Of a stretch of DNA of 42,261 nt, positions 1-7,502 are shown piece by piece. Location of the stretch: contig JAIOHM010000011.1 of the NCBI GenBank assembly GCA_019912965.1, positions 1 to 42,261 of the forward strand. The letters are read 5' to 3'. Made by a program: the position numbers and the translations under genes. The stretch is from Anaerolineae bacterium (GTDB lineage Bacteria > Chloroflexota > Anaerolineae > Aggregatilineales > Phototrophicaceae). The stretch's first letter is position 1; every line of letters starts with the position of its first letter. The notes below the pieces were generated by a model, which was given only the letters and a program-made list of their open reading frames with translations, did not search any database and was not told where the DNA came from.

Positions 1-540
1 ACCCACGAATGGGCGTTTGCACTTGGGTTAGGTTTGCGGGTTATACCGATTATTGTTCGGTTTACACCCCTTCATCCTCGCCTTTCGATATTGAAACCGC
101 TCGATTTCACTGAAAATCCAATCCCTGAAGCCAAGTGGACACAATTGACTGATTGGCTTAAAAAACTCCAACAGGAACAGGACACTAAAACTCACGCTTC
201 TATCGAGAATACACCTTTCATTTCTCCCAATAACCTATCTGGCGCATGGATTATTCAAACCAAAGGGCCGAATCAAGGGAAGTCCTGGCACTTAGATAAG
301 CCCGTCATGATTGTTGGGCGGGATGTTGGCAATGATATTTTTATTGATAATCGCAGTGTAAGCCGCCGCCACGCAATGATAAGCCAAACGGAAGATGGTA
401 CATACGTATTTGAGGATTTGAGTTCAACCAACGGTTCAGTTGTTAATGGCAAACGAATTATTGAACCTCTTGTTCTCAATAATGGGGATATATTGCATCT
501 CGGCGGCGAAGTTTCACTTCGATTTCACAGCACAGGATAG
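1..540 (+). CDS. TIR-FHA protein, 5' end outside the window
   Basis: The reading frame is open from base 1, so the start lies upstream of the window. The first residues (THEWAFALGLGLRVIPI) match the second half of the TIR domains at 2721 and 5756, where a Y-E-W motif holds the presumed catalytic glutamate; here the motif reads H-E-W. After a linker of about 40 residues comes a full FHA domain (about bases 245-530) with the expected G-R, S-R-R-H and N-G motifs, which normally binds phosphothreonine. Known family behaviour suggests an NAD-cleaving or scaffolding TIR recruited to phosphorylated partners. Two Ser/Thr kinases encoded at 18968 and 25453 are possible sources of that mark, which is inference. 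The TIR part is too incomplete to judge activity. Confidence 0.85.
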   Translation, partial: THEWAFALGLGLRVIPIIVRFTPLHPRLSILKPLDFTENPIPEAKWTQLTDWLKKLQQEQDTKTHASIENTPFISPNNLSGAWIIQTKGPNQGKSWHLDKPVMIVGRDVGNDIFIDNRSVSRRHAMISQTEDGTYVFEDLSSTNGSVVNGKRIIEPLVLNNGDILHLGGEVSLRFHSTG

Positions 541-616
541 GCTAGAGATGACGAGAATACCGACGGTCATACAGGATAAGCGTGATAAAATGGGGGTGAG
601 TGATTGTGAATGATAC

Positions 617-650
617 GGGCAGACATGCGCTGCGCTTAGTCTGCCCCTAC
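617..650. repeat. REP-like palindrome, GTAGGGGC family, copy 1
   Basis: An 8-bp perfect stem (GGGCAGAC at 617-624, GTCTGCCC at 639-646) is followed by CCCTAC. The loop contains a GCGC pair. It lies 77 bases after the TIR-FHA stop and may also act as a transcription end. Similar elements occur at 25334-25362 and 30649-30675. Confidence 0.55.
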
Positions 651-750
651 GAAAATCATCTTCTGTGGCGAGATTTTAGTTATCCATTCAGGCTCGTTTA
701 TCGCTGTACGCATCAATAAAACTTCTCTGCATTCCCCATTAACCTACAAC

Positions 751-1095
751 TCAGGCGGGTTCGACGTTACGCAGTTCCATCACTTTGGTGGTGTATTCGC
801 TGCCCCAATCCTTCATGAGAAGCAAAATCGGTTTCAGCGTGTCACCAAACGGGGTGAGCGAGTATTCGACTTTGGGCGGTATCTGCGGATAGATTTCGCG
901 GTGGATGACGCCATCATTTTCGAGTTCGCGCAGTTGCAAGGTGAGCATCCGCTGGGTGACTTCTGGTAGGAGGCGGCGCAGTTCGTTAAAGCGTTTGGGT
1001 TCATCCATCAGGTGAAAGAGGATGACGCCTTTCCACTTGCCGCCGATGACATCTAAAGTTGCTTCTACGGGACACCCATACTCTCGATAACGCAT
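751..1095 (-). CDS. HxlR-family winged-helix transcriptional regulator
   Basis: This 114-residue protein matches the HxlR family: a cysteine near the N-terminus (Y-G-C-P-V), then G-G-K-W-K, a winged helix with R-F-N-E-L and Q-R-M-L-T-L-Q-L-R-E-L, and P-x-V-E-Y-S-L-T-P, the usual wing signature. The ATG at 1095 is chosen because AAAGG sits 8 bases upstream; a longer reading to 1170 has no ribosome site. HxlR proteins often sense reactive electrophiles or oxidants through the N-terminal cysteine and repress a neighbouring oxidoreductase. The divergent gene at 1202 fits that pattern. Palindromes in the shared promoter region are candidate operators. Confidence 0.88.
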   Translation of the reverse strand: MRYREYGCPVEATLDVIGGKWKGVILFHLMDEPKRFNELRRLLPEVTQRMLTLQLRELENDGVIHREIYPQIPPKVEYSLTPFGDTLKPILLLMKDWGSEYTTKVMELRNVEPA

Positions 1096-1099
1096 TGAC

Positions 1100-1117
1100 A
1101 GTACCTTTTTTGATACT
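1100..1117. promoter_or_regulatory. candidate HxlR operator (imperfect inverted repeat)
   Basis: AGTACC and GATACT are separated by six T residues and match 5 of 6 positions as an inverted repeat. The element overlaps the leader and ribosome site of the regulator gene, so binding here would allow autoregulation. The operator role is inferred from position. Confidence 0.4.
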
Positions 1118-1121
1118 ACAT

Positions 1122-1133
1122 CACAAAATTGTG
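1122..1133. promoter_or_regulatory. palindrome CACAAAATTGTG in divergent promoter region
   Basis: CACAA-AA-TTGTG is a clear inverted repeat between the regulator and the oxidoreductase, upstream of the latter's -10 box. It resembles the CAC...GTG palindrome in the second HxlR intergenic region (14884-14895). Confidence 0.45.
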
Positions 1134-1160
1134 CGTACTTCCGTTGGGAAAGGATACTCC

Positions 1161-1166
1161 TATAAT
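1161..1166 (+). promoter_or_regulatory. -10 box TATAAT of the oxidoreductase gene
   Basis: A consensus TATAAT lies 35 bases before the start at 1202, with AGGAGGT at 1189-1195. No good -35 hexamer is visible at the usual distance, which would fit a regulated promoter. Confidence 0.5.
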
Positions 1167-1201
1167 CCACATGTGTAAAGCGTGATACAGGAGGTCACAA
1201 C

Positions 1202-2146
1202 ATGGCAACGATGAAAGCATCCCGCATCCATGCGTATGGCGGTTCTGAGGTGCTGATTTATGAAGATGCACCGCGCCCAGAAGCACAGGCGGGCGAAGTG
1301 CTGGTGCGGGTTCATGCCGCCGGGGTGAATCCAGTGGATTATAAGACGCGGGCGGGCAGTGGGATGGCAGGACGGTTGAACAATCCGTTTCCGCTGATCG
1401 TCGGCTGGGATATATCCGGCGTGGTGGAATCGGTTGGCGCGGGCGTGAGTGAGTATCAACCGGGAGATGAAGTTTACAGCATGGTGCGCTTCCCGGAAGT
1501 GGGCAACGCCTATGCCGAGTATGTGGCTGTCCCGGTGAGCCATCTGGCGCGGAAGCCGAAAACGCTGGATCACATTCAGGCGGCGGCTGTGCCACTGGCG
1601 GCGCTGACGGCATGGCAAGGGTTGTTCGATGTCGCTGATCTGCAAGCGGGTCAAACGATTTTGATCCATGCGGCAGCGGGCGGCGTTGGGCATCTGGCGG
1701 TGCAGTTGGCGAAGTGGAAAGGCGCACGGGTGATCGGCACGGCATCGGCGCGGAATGCGGATTTTCTGCGTGAAATCGGCGCTGACGACGTGGTGGATTA
1801 TACGGCTGCACTGTTTGAAGATGTGGTGCATGATGTGGACGTGGTGATGGACTGCGTGGGCGGGGATTTGCTCGCGCGTTCGCTGAAGGTCATAAAACCG
1901 GGCGGCTTTTTGGTGTCGATTGCCGGACATCCGCCGGAAGATGAAGCGGCGAAACGGGGCATCCAGGTTGGCAGTTTTCTGGTACATGTCGATTCGGCAC
2001 AGTTGAACGCGATCACCGATTTGATCGACGCCGGACATGTGAAACCTTTCATTGATCTGGTCGTGCCGCTGGCGGAAGCAGGCAAAGCGCATGAGCACGT
2101 CAAGACCGGGCGTACACGCGGTAAGGTTGTGCTTTCGGTGGCGTAG
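1202..2146 (+). CDS. NADP-dependent zinc-independent alcohol dehydrogenase / quinone oxidoreductase (MDR superfamily)
   Basis: This 314-residue protein has the full medium-chain dehydrogenase/reductase layout: an N-terminal GroES-like fold with G-W-D-I-S-G-V-V and an A-G-V-N-P-V-D-Y motif, then a Rossmann fold with A-A-A-G-G-V-G-H-L-A-V-Q-L-A-K. The zinc-binding cysteines are missing, placing it with the quinone oxidoreductase (QOR-like) branch, which reduces quinones or enones using NADPH in the cytoplasm. The start is fixed by AGGAGGT six bases upstream. It is divergent from the HxlR gene at 1095, the classical arrangement for an electrophile-induced reductase. The substrate cannot be read from sequence. 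Confidence 0.9.
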   Translation: MATMKASRIHAYGGSEVLIYEDAPRPEAQAGEVLVRVHAAGVNPVDYKTRAGSGMAGRLNNPFPLIVGWDISGVVESVGAGVSEYQPGDEVYSMVRFPEVGNAYAEYVAVPVSHLARKPKTLDHIQAAAVPLAALTAWQGLFDVADLQAGQTILIHAAAGGVGHLAVQLAKWKGARVIGTASARNADFLREIGADDVVDYTAALFEDVVHDVDVVMDCVGGDLLARSLKVIKPGGFLVSIAGHPPEDEAAKRGIQVGSFLVHVDSAQLNAITDLIDAGHVKPFIDLVVPLAEAGKAHEHVKTGRTRGKVVLSVA

Positions 2147-2157
2147 ATTGTGAAAGC

Positions 2158-2189
2158 GCAGGAGGCGCACACACGGGTGCGCCTCCTGC
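2158..2189. terminator. bidirectional hairpin between convergent genes
   Basis: A 13-bp perfect stem (GCAGGAGGCGCAC at 2158-2170, its complement at 2177-2189) with a six-base loop sits between the plus-strand oxidoreductase and the minus-strand RidA gene. It is followed by only a short TTT on the minus strand, so Rho-independent ending may be weak. Confidence 0.6.
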
Positions 2190-2244
2190 AAAAATCCCGA
2201 ATATTCAGGCGGGGTTAAAACAAAAACGGGCGAAAGTTCTGACG

Positions 2245-2631
2245 TTATTCGGCGGCGATGGCTTCGAGTTCGAGTTTCCAATTGGGGAGCAGGAGTTGAG
2301 CGCAGATTACGGTCAAGGTGGGTTGATGCGCCCCAAGATATTTCATTCGCAACTGAACATTGGGTTCGTCGTATTCAGGACTCGCCAAGTAGGTTCTGAG
2401 CGAAACAATATTCTGATAGGTCATGCCCGCTGATTCGAGAATTGTGCCGAGATGCTTCCAGATGAGGTCGCCCTGTTCCTCGAAGGTTTCGGGCATGGTT
2501 TTCCCATCTTCTAAATAGCCGTTGAGTCCGCTGATGAACAGCAGGCGTGAACCACTGGCGATTTCGATAGCATGGCTGTAATTTCGATATTGAGGATACA
2601 GCTTCACAGGATTGTGCTTGATAACCGGCAT
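2245..2631 (-). CDS. RidA/YjgF family protein
   Basis: This 128-residue protein has the size and pattern of the Rid family: F-I-S-G-L near residue 33, then Q-x-x-x-x-W-x-x-L-G-x-I-L-E-S-A-G-M, V-S-L-R-T-Y-L, and a C-terminal L-E-L-E-A-I-A. Rid proteins are trimeric cytoplasmic enzymes; RidA itself hydrolyses reactive enamine/imine intermediates from PLP enzymes. The family also holds many members of unknown reaction, and the conserved arginine of true RidA is not obvious at the C-terminal position, so a Rid1-7 type member is possible. GGAG lies upstream of the ATG. It is convergent with the oxidoreductase and stands alone. Confidence 0.82.
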   Translation of the reverse strand: MPVIKHNPVKLYPQYRNYSHAIEIASGSRLLFISGLNGYLEDGKTMPETFEEQGDLIWKHLGTILESAGMTYQNIVSLRTYLASPEYDEPNVQLRMKYLGAHQPTLTVICAQLLLPNWKLELEAIAAE

Positions 2632-2663
2632 GGGTAAGGTTCTCCTTCGCTATTTGCCAATAT

Positions 2664-2692
2664 CCGCATACTTCAAGTATGGTAGGCATAAT
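2664..2692 (+). promoter_or_regulatory. sigma-70-type promoter for the TIR-HEAT-TIR gene
   Basis: TTGCCA (2664-2669) and CATAAT (2687-2692) are separated by 17 bases; each differs from consensus at one position. The predicted transcript would start near 2699, about 22 bases before the ATG at 2721. Confidence 0.6.
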
Positions 2693-2720
2693 GTAACCTG
2701 AATTGCCGAATTGCCTGTGC

Positions 2721-3941
2721 ATGGCTCACATCTTTATTTCGTATGCGCCGGAAAATTTTGAATATGCTGAAGAGGTCAAGCGGCGTTTGGAACGCGGCGG
2801 CTTTACGGTATGGATTGATACCAACCCGGAGCAAGTTTCGGCAGGCAAGGATTGGCGCTCGGAAATTGATGAGGCCATTCGTGATGCGTTCGCACTGATC
2901 GCAGTGATGACCCCACAGGCGCGGGCATTTGAGTACATGACCTACGAATGGACATTTGCGCTGGGGGTAGGGGTTCGCGTCCTGCCCACCGTATTCGAGG
3001 CCACCACGCTGCCATCCCGATTACGCGGTTTGCAATCGCTGGATTTCAGCGATCTCCGCAAGCGTCCGTGGGATAAATTATTCCAAATCCTCAAAGAAAC
3101 CCAGATGACGCACGAGTTCAACCGCCGGACATCCAACACCCCGGAAGGTCTGAAACCGTTGATGGCCGCGATGACCAGCAGCGATCCGAACGATTTGCGG
3201 AAAGCGGTGGCCGATATTGCCCACATGGATGATTGGACGGCGCGTGAAGCACTGGTGAATATCATGCGGCATCCTGCGCAGAATATCCGCACGGCGGCGG
3301 CGCTGGCTCTGGCGCGGGCGGGCGATGCGCGGGCGACCACCACACTGATGGATGGGCTACTGCGGGGCAGCAGTGAGGTGCAAACGGCGGCGCTGCGGGC
3401 GCTGGTGGATATTAACCCGGAACGTGTGCTGGAACTGGTGCTGAATACGCTACGCGACGATGACCAGCGGATGATGTTCACGGCGGAGTTGATTCAAGAG
3501 GCGATTCCCCGGCATATTTTTATGAGCTACAGCCGCCGGGATGCCGCGATGATGGTGCGTTTGCGGGATGATATGCAGGATGAACGACTGATTGTGTGGA
3601 CGGATGAGGCGCTGACGCCGGGTGATCCGTCGTGGCAGATGGCGATTGAGAACGCGATTGAAAATGCGGGCTGTGTGGTGGTGATTCTGTCACCGGATGC
3701 CAAGAAATCCGAGTGGGTGCGGGCGGAATTGCAGTATGCACAGATGCAGAAGATAACGATTTTTCCGCTGCTGGCGGGTGGTGATGAGTCAACCGCTGTA
3801 CCGCTGTCGCTGACGGGGGCACAGTTTCTGGATGTTCGCTCGGAAAATCTGTATGCGGCGGGTGTGCCCAAGCTGGTGTCGCACTTACAGCGATTCCTCC
3901 GGCGATTGGGGGCTGTACAGGGGCGGAATGGGGTAGAATAG
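2721..3941 (+). CDS. TIR-HEAT-TIR protein
   Basis: This 406-residue protein has a TIR domain at each end. TIR 1 (1-130) begins M-A-H-I-F-I-S-Y-A and has W-I-D near residue 32 and Y-E-W with E76 where TIR NADases carry the catalytic glutamate. Residues 140-262 are alpha-helical HEAT/PBS-type repeats (A-L-A-L-A-R-A-G-D-A). TIR 2 starts at about 264 (R-H-I-F-M-S-Y-S) and has E336 in W-V-R-A-E-L. The ATG at 2721 is chosen because the TIR beta-A strand begins there; an upstream TTG at 2703 would add six odd residues. There is no clear Shine-Dalgarno site. Known roles of such TIR proteins are NAD+ cleavage in defence or assembly through TIR-TIR contacts. Which applies here is not shown. Confidence 0.88.
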   Translation: MAHIFISYAPENFEYAEEVKRRLERGGFTVWIDTNPEQVSAGKDWRSEIDEAIRDAFALIAVMTPQARAFEYMTYEWTFALGVGVRVLPTVFEATTLPSRLRGLQSLDFSDLRKRPWDKLFQILKETQMTHEFNRRTSNTPEGLKPLMAAMTSSDPNDLRKAVADIAHMDDWTAREALVNIMRHPAQNIRTAAALALARAGDARATTTLMDGLLRGSSEVQTAALRALVDINPERVLELVLNTLRDDDQRMMFTAELIQEAIPRHIFMSYSRRDAAMMVRLRDDMQDERLIVWTDEALTPGDPSWQMAIENAIENAGCVVVILSPDAKKSEWVRAELQYAQMQKITIFPLLAGGDESTAVPLSLTGAQFLDVRSENLYAAGVPKLVSHLQRFLRRLGAVQGRNGVE

Positions 3942-4029
3942 AGAAGGTAAATGGCGAAAGTTAAAGCGACAAGGTATGCGTAAACCCAGAACACAAAATC
4001 GAACTTGTCAGATTTAAGGAGCGGCGATT

Positions 4030-4266
4030 ATGGAAAATCAGAGTGCTGAAGTAACACGACTGCTGCGAGAGATGAGCACGCGCTATGCGATTCCGCGCAA
4101 GAAAGCGGCGGATGCACTGGTGGCGCTGGGTGCGGCGGCGGTGGCCGGGTTGATCGATAAATTGCATGACAAAAACCCGGATGTGCAGCAGGCAGCCGCA
4201 GACGCGCTGGAGCACATTGGGACGGATGCGGCGATGGCGGCGGTCGAGGCGTGGAAAGTGAGTTAA
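4030..4266 (+). CDS. small HEAT-repeat protein
   Basis: This 78-residue protein is mostly two HEAT/PBS-lyase-type helical repeats (A-A-D-A-L-V-A-L-G and A-A-A-D-A-L-E-H-I-G). AAGGAG lies 8 bases before the ATG, so translation is well supported. It follows the TIR-HEAT-TIR gene by 88 bases and resembles the HEAT parts of both TIR neighbours. It could be a free-standing partner or regulator that packs on their solenoids, or the remnant of a larger protein. No catalytic residues are visible. Confidence 0.75.
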   Translation: MENQSAEVTRLLREMSTRYAIPRKKAADALVALGAAAVAGLIDKLHDKNPDVQQAAADALEHIGTDAAMAAVEAWKVS

Positions 4267-4337
4267 GGTGCAACCCCATTAAAACTAAGGGTGGGTTCGC
4301 CAAAGCCAGCCGCGCAAAGGGTTTGCTGGAATTAGAC

Positions 4338-4343
4338 TATAAT
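4338..4343 (+). promoter_or_regulatory. -10 box TATAAT before the SH3b-WD40 gene
   Basis: A consensus TATAAT lies 109 bases before the ATG at 4452. No -35 match is seen. If used, the leader would be about 100 bases long. Confidence 0.35.
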
Positions 4344-4451
4344 GGGCCATAGGCTGTTTATGACGACCTCATTTTTGCATTGGGGTACATGCGGAAGGAG
4401 AAAGCGCATCCCGCTGCTGGGCAAGCAGCAGGTTTTCCACGCTGAATATCC

Positions 4452-5690
4452 ATGAAACAGAACCGGATTTTTTATATCATCTTTATTGCTTTCATTAGTC
4501 TGCTCCCCCTCCACACCACCGCACAAGAAGTCCCTGCTAACCTTGTGGGTTTTGTCGCCACAGACTCCGACATCAATGTTCGCAGTCGTCCGAATGGGGC
4601 GGTCATTTTTTCGCTGCCGCCGAATATGAGCGTGTCAATTGTTGACGAGAGCGAAGATGGGGCGTGGCTTTCGGTCGAACTGCTGGATGGCCGAACCGGA
4701 TGGGTATCGGCATCGCTGCTGCGCGTGGTTGAATCCGCGATTTCGGCTGATCTTGTGCCGATTACGCCGGATAATGCTGAGCAACTGGTCGAAATCACTG
4801 AGCTTGCATCAACGCTTTCGACCGGGATAACATTCAGCCCGGATGGGCGTTTGTTGGCGTCGTATTCGTGGGAAGGGGTTGTCGAAATCTATGATGTGCG
4901 GACGAAGATTCTGATCACCACTTTGACCGATCATGTAGGCGTCGTGACCGGGGCAGCGTTCAGCCCGGATGGGAGTGAACTGGCGACATCGGGCTTTGAT
5001 GCTTCCGTCAAAATATGGAATACGCAGACATGGGGCGAACGGACGGCGTTTTTGGGCCATACCGAGGCCGTTATGAGCGTGGCTTACAGCGCGGATGGAA
5101 CGATGCTTGCCAGCGTGGGACGGGATGCGCTGCTGAATATCTGGAATGTGCAGACGGGTGAACGCCTGCATATGATTGATGTGGGCAGCGGTCAGACGGA
5201 TGTCGTTGTTTTTAGCCCTGATGGCACAACCGTAGCGACGGCGGGGAATTATACGAACGGCGGGGTGCAGTTGTGGGCTACGGCCACTGGTGAGGAATTA
5301 TGGTCACAACGCATGAGTGGTAATTTACAGCTTGCCTTCAGTCCTGATGGCAAAACGCTGGTGGTATCAGGCAACAGTTCCAATTTGGCAATGACGGGAT
5401 GGGATGCTGAAACCGGGGTACACACCTTTTCCATCAGCAGCAGCACAGGTGGATCGGGGTCATCAATCAAGTTTAATCCATCCGGCAGTTTGATGGCGGC
5501 GGGCGACTGGTCTACGGGCACATTTGTTGTGGCTGATGTGGAAAGCGAAACGGTCTTGTTTACCGATAGTTCGCAACGGGGTAATCGCAGCGTCAGCATC
5601 AAACTGGCATTCAGCCCGGATGGTCATCTGCTGGCTACGACTGATAGCGACACTGCCATCCGCATCTGGGGTGTTCATGGCAGCCAATAG
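4452..5690 (+). CDS. secreted SH3b plus seven-bladed WD40 propeller protein
   Basis: This 412-residue protein starts with a signal peptide (hydrophobic residues 6-20, likely cleavage after T-T-A near 24). Residues 30-92 form a bacterial SH3 domain (D-I-N-V-R-S-R-P-N, then G-W-V-S-A-S-L-L). From about 115 onward I count seven WD40-type repeats, each with an (A/V)-F-S-P-D-G-like strand and an ending such as V-K-I-W-N, enough for a closed propeller. It should therefore act outside the membrane as a binding protein; no enzyme motif is present. It sits between two cytoplasmic TIR-HEAT genes in the same direction, but its signal peptide means it cannot bind those TIR proteins directly unless export fails. 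No clear Shine-Dalgarno site is seen. Confidence 0.85.
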   Translation: MKQNRIFYIIFIAFISLLPLHTTAQEVPANLVGFVATDSDINVRSRPNGAVIFSLPPNMSVSIVDESEDGAWLSVELLDGRTGWVSASLLRVVESAISADLVPITPDNAEQLVEITELASTLSTGITFSPDGRLLASYSWEGVVEIYDVRTKILITTLTDHVGVVTGAAFSPDGSELATSGFDASVKIWNTQTWGERTAFLGHTEAVMSVAYSADGTMLASVGRDALLNIWNVQTGERLHMIDVGSGQTDVVVFSPDGTTVATAGNYTNGGVQLWATATGEELWSQRMSGNLQLAFSPDGKTLVVSGNSSNLAMTGWDAETGVHTFSISSSTGGSGSSIKFNPSGSLMAAGDWSTGTFVVADVESETVLFTDSSQRGNRSVSIKLAFSPDGHLLATTDSDTAIRIWGVHGSQ

Positions 5691-5755
5691 ATCGTTTTGT
5701 TGTTAAGGCAATTTCGGTACAACCGTGTCTGCGGGTTGGCAATGAGGAGTCATGC

Positions 5756-6913
5756 ATGGAACAACATGTTTTTGTGTCATACAAGCACGAAGAAGAAGTT
5801 TTTTCGCAGATGCTCATCCACCAGCTTCAGGCAGCAGGTTTTCGTGTGTGGATTGATACCGAGCAACTGCGGGCGGGCGAGAACTGGCGCGAGGCGATTA
5901 ATTACGCCATCAAAGATTCGTTCGCACTGGTGCTGGTGATTTCGCCCAACGCGCAGAAGTCGGAATATGTGACTTATGAGTGGGCATTCGCGCAGGGGGC
6001 GAATGTGAAAGTAATTCCGCTGCTGCTGAAGCCCACAGATCGGCTGCATCCGCAATTGGAGATGCTGCAATATCTGGATTTTACCGATCAAGCCAGACCG
6101 CCGTGGGATAAACTCATCCGGCGATTGTGGGAGATTCAAGGCGAGTCGCAACCGCATACGGTGGCGGTGGCGCGGGATGCTCCGCCAGCGGTCAAGAGCG
6201 CGGTGGCGGCATTGGACAGCCATAATGCAGAAGAACGGCGTTCGGCACTCAAAACGCTGGCGCAGATGAATCATCCGGCGGCTTACGCGGCGCTGGTCGG
6301 GGCGGTTCAGCATACCATGCGTGATGTGCGGGTGGATGCGGGATTCATGCTGGCGAAACAGACCAGTTACCAAGACCCGGCGGCTGTACCCGGTTTGCTG
6401 GATGCGTTGAGCGATGAAGATGGGCGCATTCGGATGGCGGCGTGTAAGGCGTTGGGCGATATTGGACATCCTTCGGCTGTGCCGGAACTGCTGCGGATTT
6501 TGACCAAAGAGCCGGATAACGATATTCGCTGGCAAGCAACCGGGGCGCTGGGCAAAATTGGTGAAGCGGCGGTGGAGGGATTAGCGGAGGCGCTGAAGGA
6601 TAACGATTGGAAGGTGCGGCGCAGCGCGGCAGATGCGTTATGGTCGATGCGTGAGCCGGGGGCGGTCGTAGCACTGGCCGAGGCGTTGGTTGACCGCAAC
6701 GATGTGGTACGACAGGCCGCCGCCGGGGCGCTGGAAGGTATGGGCGATATGGCGGTGTCGGGGTTGGGTGAGGCGCTGAAAAATCGTGACCCACAAATCC
6801 GGCAAGCGGTGATGGACATGTTAAACCGCATCGGGACGCCAGCGGCACAGGAAGCTATCCGCGTGGCGATCAGCAAGGGGACGGGGCGGATTGATGAGAA
6901 GCGACGGTTTTAA
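5756..6913 (+). CDS. TIR-HEAT repeat protein
   Basis: This 385-residue protein has one TIR domain (1-130: H-V-F-V-S-Y, W-I-D at 32-34, Y-E-W with E75) followed by about seven HEAT/PBS repeats from residue 145 to 375, such as A-A-C-K-A-L-G-D-I-G and A-A-A-G-A-L-E-G-M-G. GAGGAG six bases before the ATG fixes the start. The TIR is closely related to that of the protein at 2721 (shared pattern A-G-x-x-W-R-x-x-I-x-x-A-I and Y-E-W-x-F-A). The glutamate makes NADase activity possible; the solenoid would be the sensing or partner-binding part. Targets are unknown. Confidence 0.88.
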   Translation: MEQHVFVSYKHEEEVFSQMLIHQLQAAGFRVWIDTEQLRAGENWREAINYAIKDSFALVLVISPNAQKSEYVTYEWAFAQGANVKVIPLLLKPTDRLHPQLEMLQYLDFTDQARPPWDKLIRRLWEIQGESQPHTVAVARDAPPAVKSAVAALDSHNAEERRSALKTLAQMNHPAAYAALVGAVQHTMRDVRVDAGFMLAKQTSYQDPAAVPGLLDALSDEDGRIRMAACKALGDIGHPSAVPELLRILTKEPDNDIRWQATGALGKIGEAAVEGLAEALKDNDWKVRRSAADALWSMREPGAVVALAEALVDRNDVVRQAAAGALEGMGDMAVSGLGEALKNRDPQIRQAVMDMLNRIGTPAAQEAIRVAISKGTGRIDEKRRF

Positions 6914-6929
6914 AGGGAGAAATTTTGTA

Positions 6930-7080
6930 CCATAGAGACGCAGAGGACGCAGAGGTAACCTCAGGAAAGTAAACGGATACCCCCACCCTAACCCTCCCCC
7001 GTAAACGAGGGAGGGAATCAATACTTCGGTTGCGTGATTTTCCTAGAGTTACTGAGGTTTCACAGAGAGATTTTTTTGGT
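6930..7080. repeat. intergenic repeat block with CCCTCCC/GGGAGGG hairpin
   Basis: The gap 6914-7133 holds short degenerate repeats. At 6935-6955 the unit GACGCAGAG occurs twice. At 6992-7015 CCCTCCC pairs with GGGAGGG across a 10-base loop, preceded by C-rich sequence (CCCCCACCCTAACC). It may end transcription of the TIR-HEAT gene. Related C-rich palindromes occur at 16433-16468, 33545-33578 and 35477-35545. Confidence 0.55.
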
Positions 7081-7133
7081 AAAGATACTGGAATAGCAGC
7101 GCAGCAGATCACAATATTTGCTAAAGGTTAGAC

Positions 7134-7502
7134 ATGAAATTTGCGATAGTGGTAGGAAATCTGGTCGCCAGCCAGAAAGCAAAAGGGCTGGAAGGCGTGA
7201 AGTTTCTAATTGTGCAGCCGTTGGACATCAACCGCCAACCGGATGGTGAGTCTTATGTGGCGGTGGATGCGACCCAGCAGGCCGGAGTCGGTGAACTGGT
7301 GTTTGTGGTGGCTTCCAAAGAAGCGGCCTTCGCGCTGCCGGTTCAGTTCGTGCCGGTGGATGCGGCGGTGGTGGGCATTGTCGATGATGTGGATGACCGC
7401 CCGCTGTACGACGCGGACAGCGTAGCATGGAAGGTGTTTTTGGGGGAAGCTATTCACCGCAAAGACGCCAAGAAGAAGCAAGAGAAAAAGGGAAAACAGT
7501 AA
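7134..7502 (+). CDS. EutN/CcmL-type microcompartment vertex protein with lysine-rich tail
   Basis: This 122-residue protein fits the BMC-P (pentameric vertex) family: V-V-G-N-L-V-A-S-Q-K, L-E-G-V-K-F-L-I-V-Q-P-L-D, V-A-V-D-A, A-G-V-G-E-L-V and a final V-D-A-A-V-V-G-I-V-D. AAAGG six bases before the ATG supports the start. The core ends near residue 105; the remainder (A-I-H-R-K-D-A-K-K-K...) is a basic tail foreign to the family, and its DNA looks like a common intergenic repeat. The usual G-S-S-A/C-R segment reads A-S-K-E-A. Its stop overlaps the next gene by one base. In known systems such proteins cap polyhedral shells, but no BMC-H hexamer or cargo enzyme is in this window. Confidence 0.82.
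   Translation: MKFAIVVGNLVASQKAKGLEGVKFLIVQPLDINRQPDGESYVAVDATQQAGVGELVFVVASKEAAFALPVQFVPVDAAVVGIVDDVDDRPLYDADSVAWKVFLGEAIHRKDAKKKQEKKGKQ

Noticed and set aside
1160..2281. Long minus-strand open frame opposite the MDR oxidoreductase
   Set aside because: Rich in H, R and C with no family pattern; it is the complement of a strongly supported gene with a good ribosome site.
5777..6535. Minus-strand open frame of about 250 codons opposite the TIR-HEAT gene
   Set aside because: Arginine- and histidine-rich antisense shadow; no start signal or domain.
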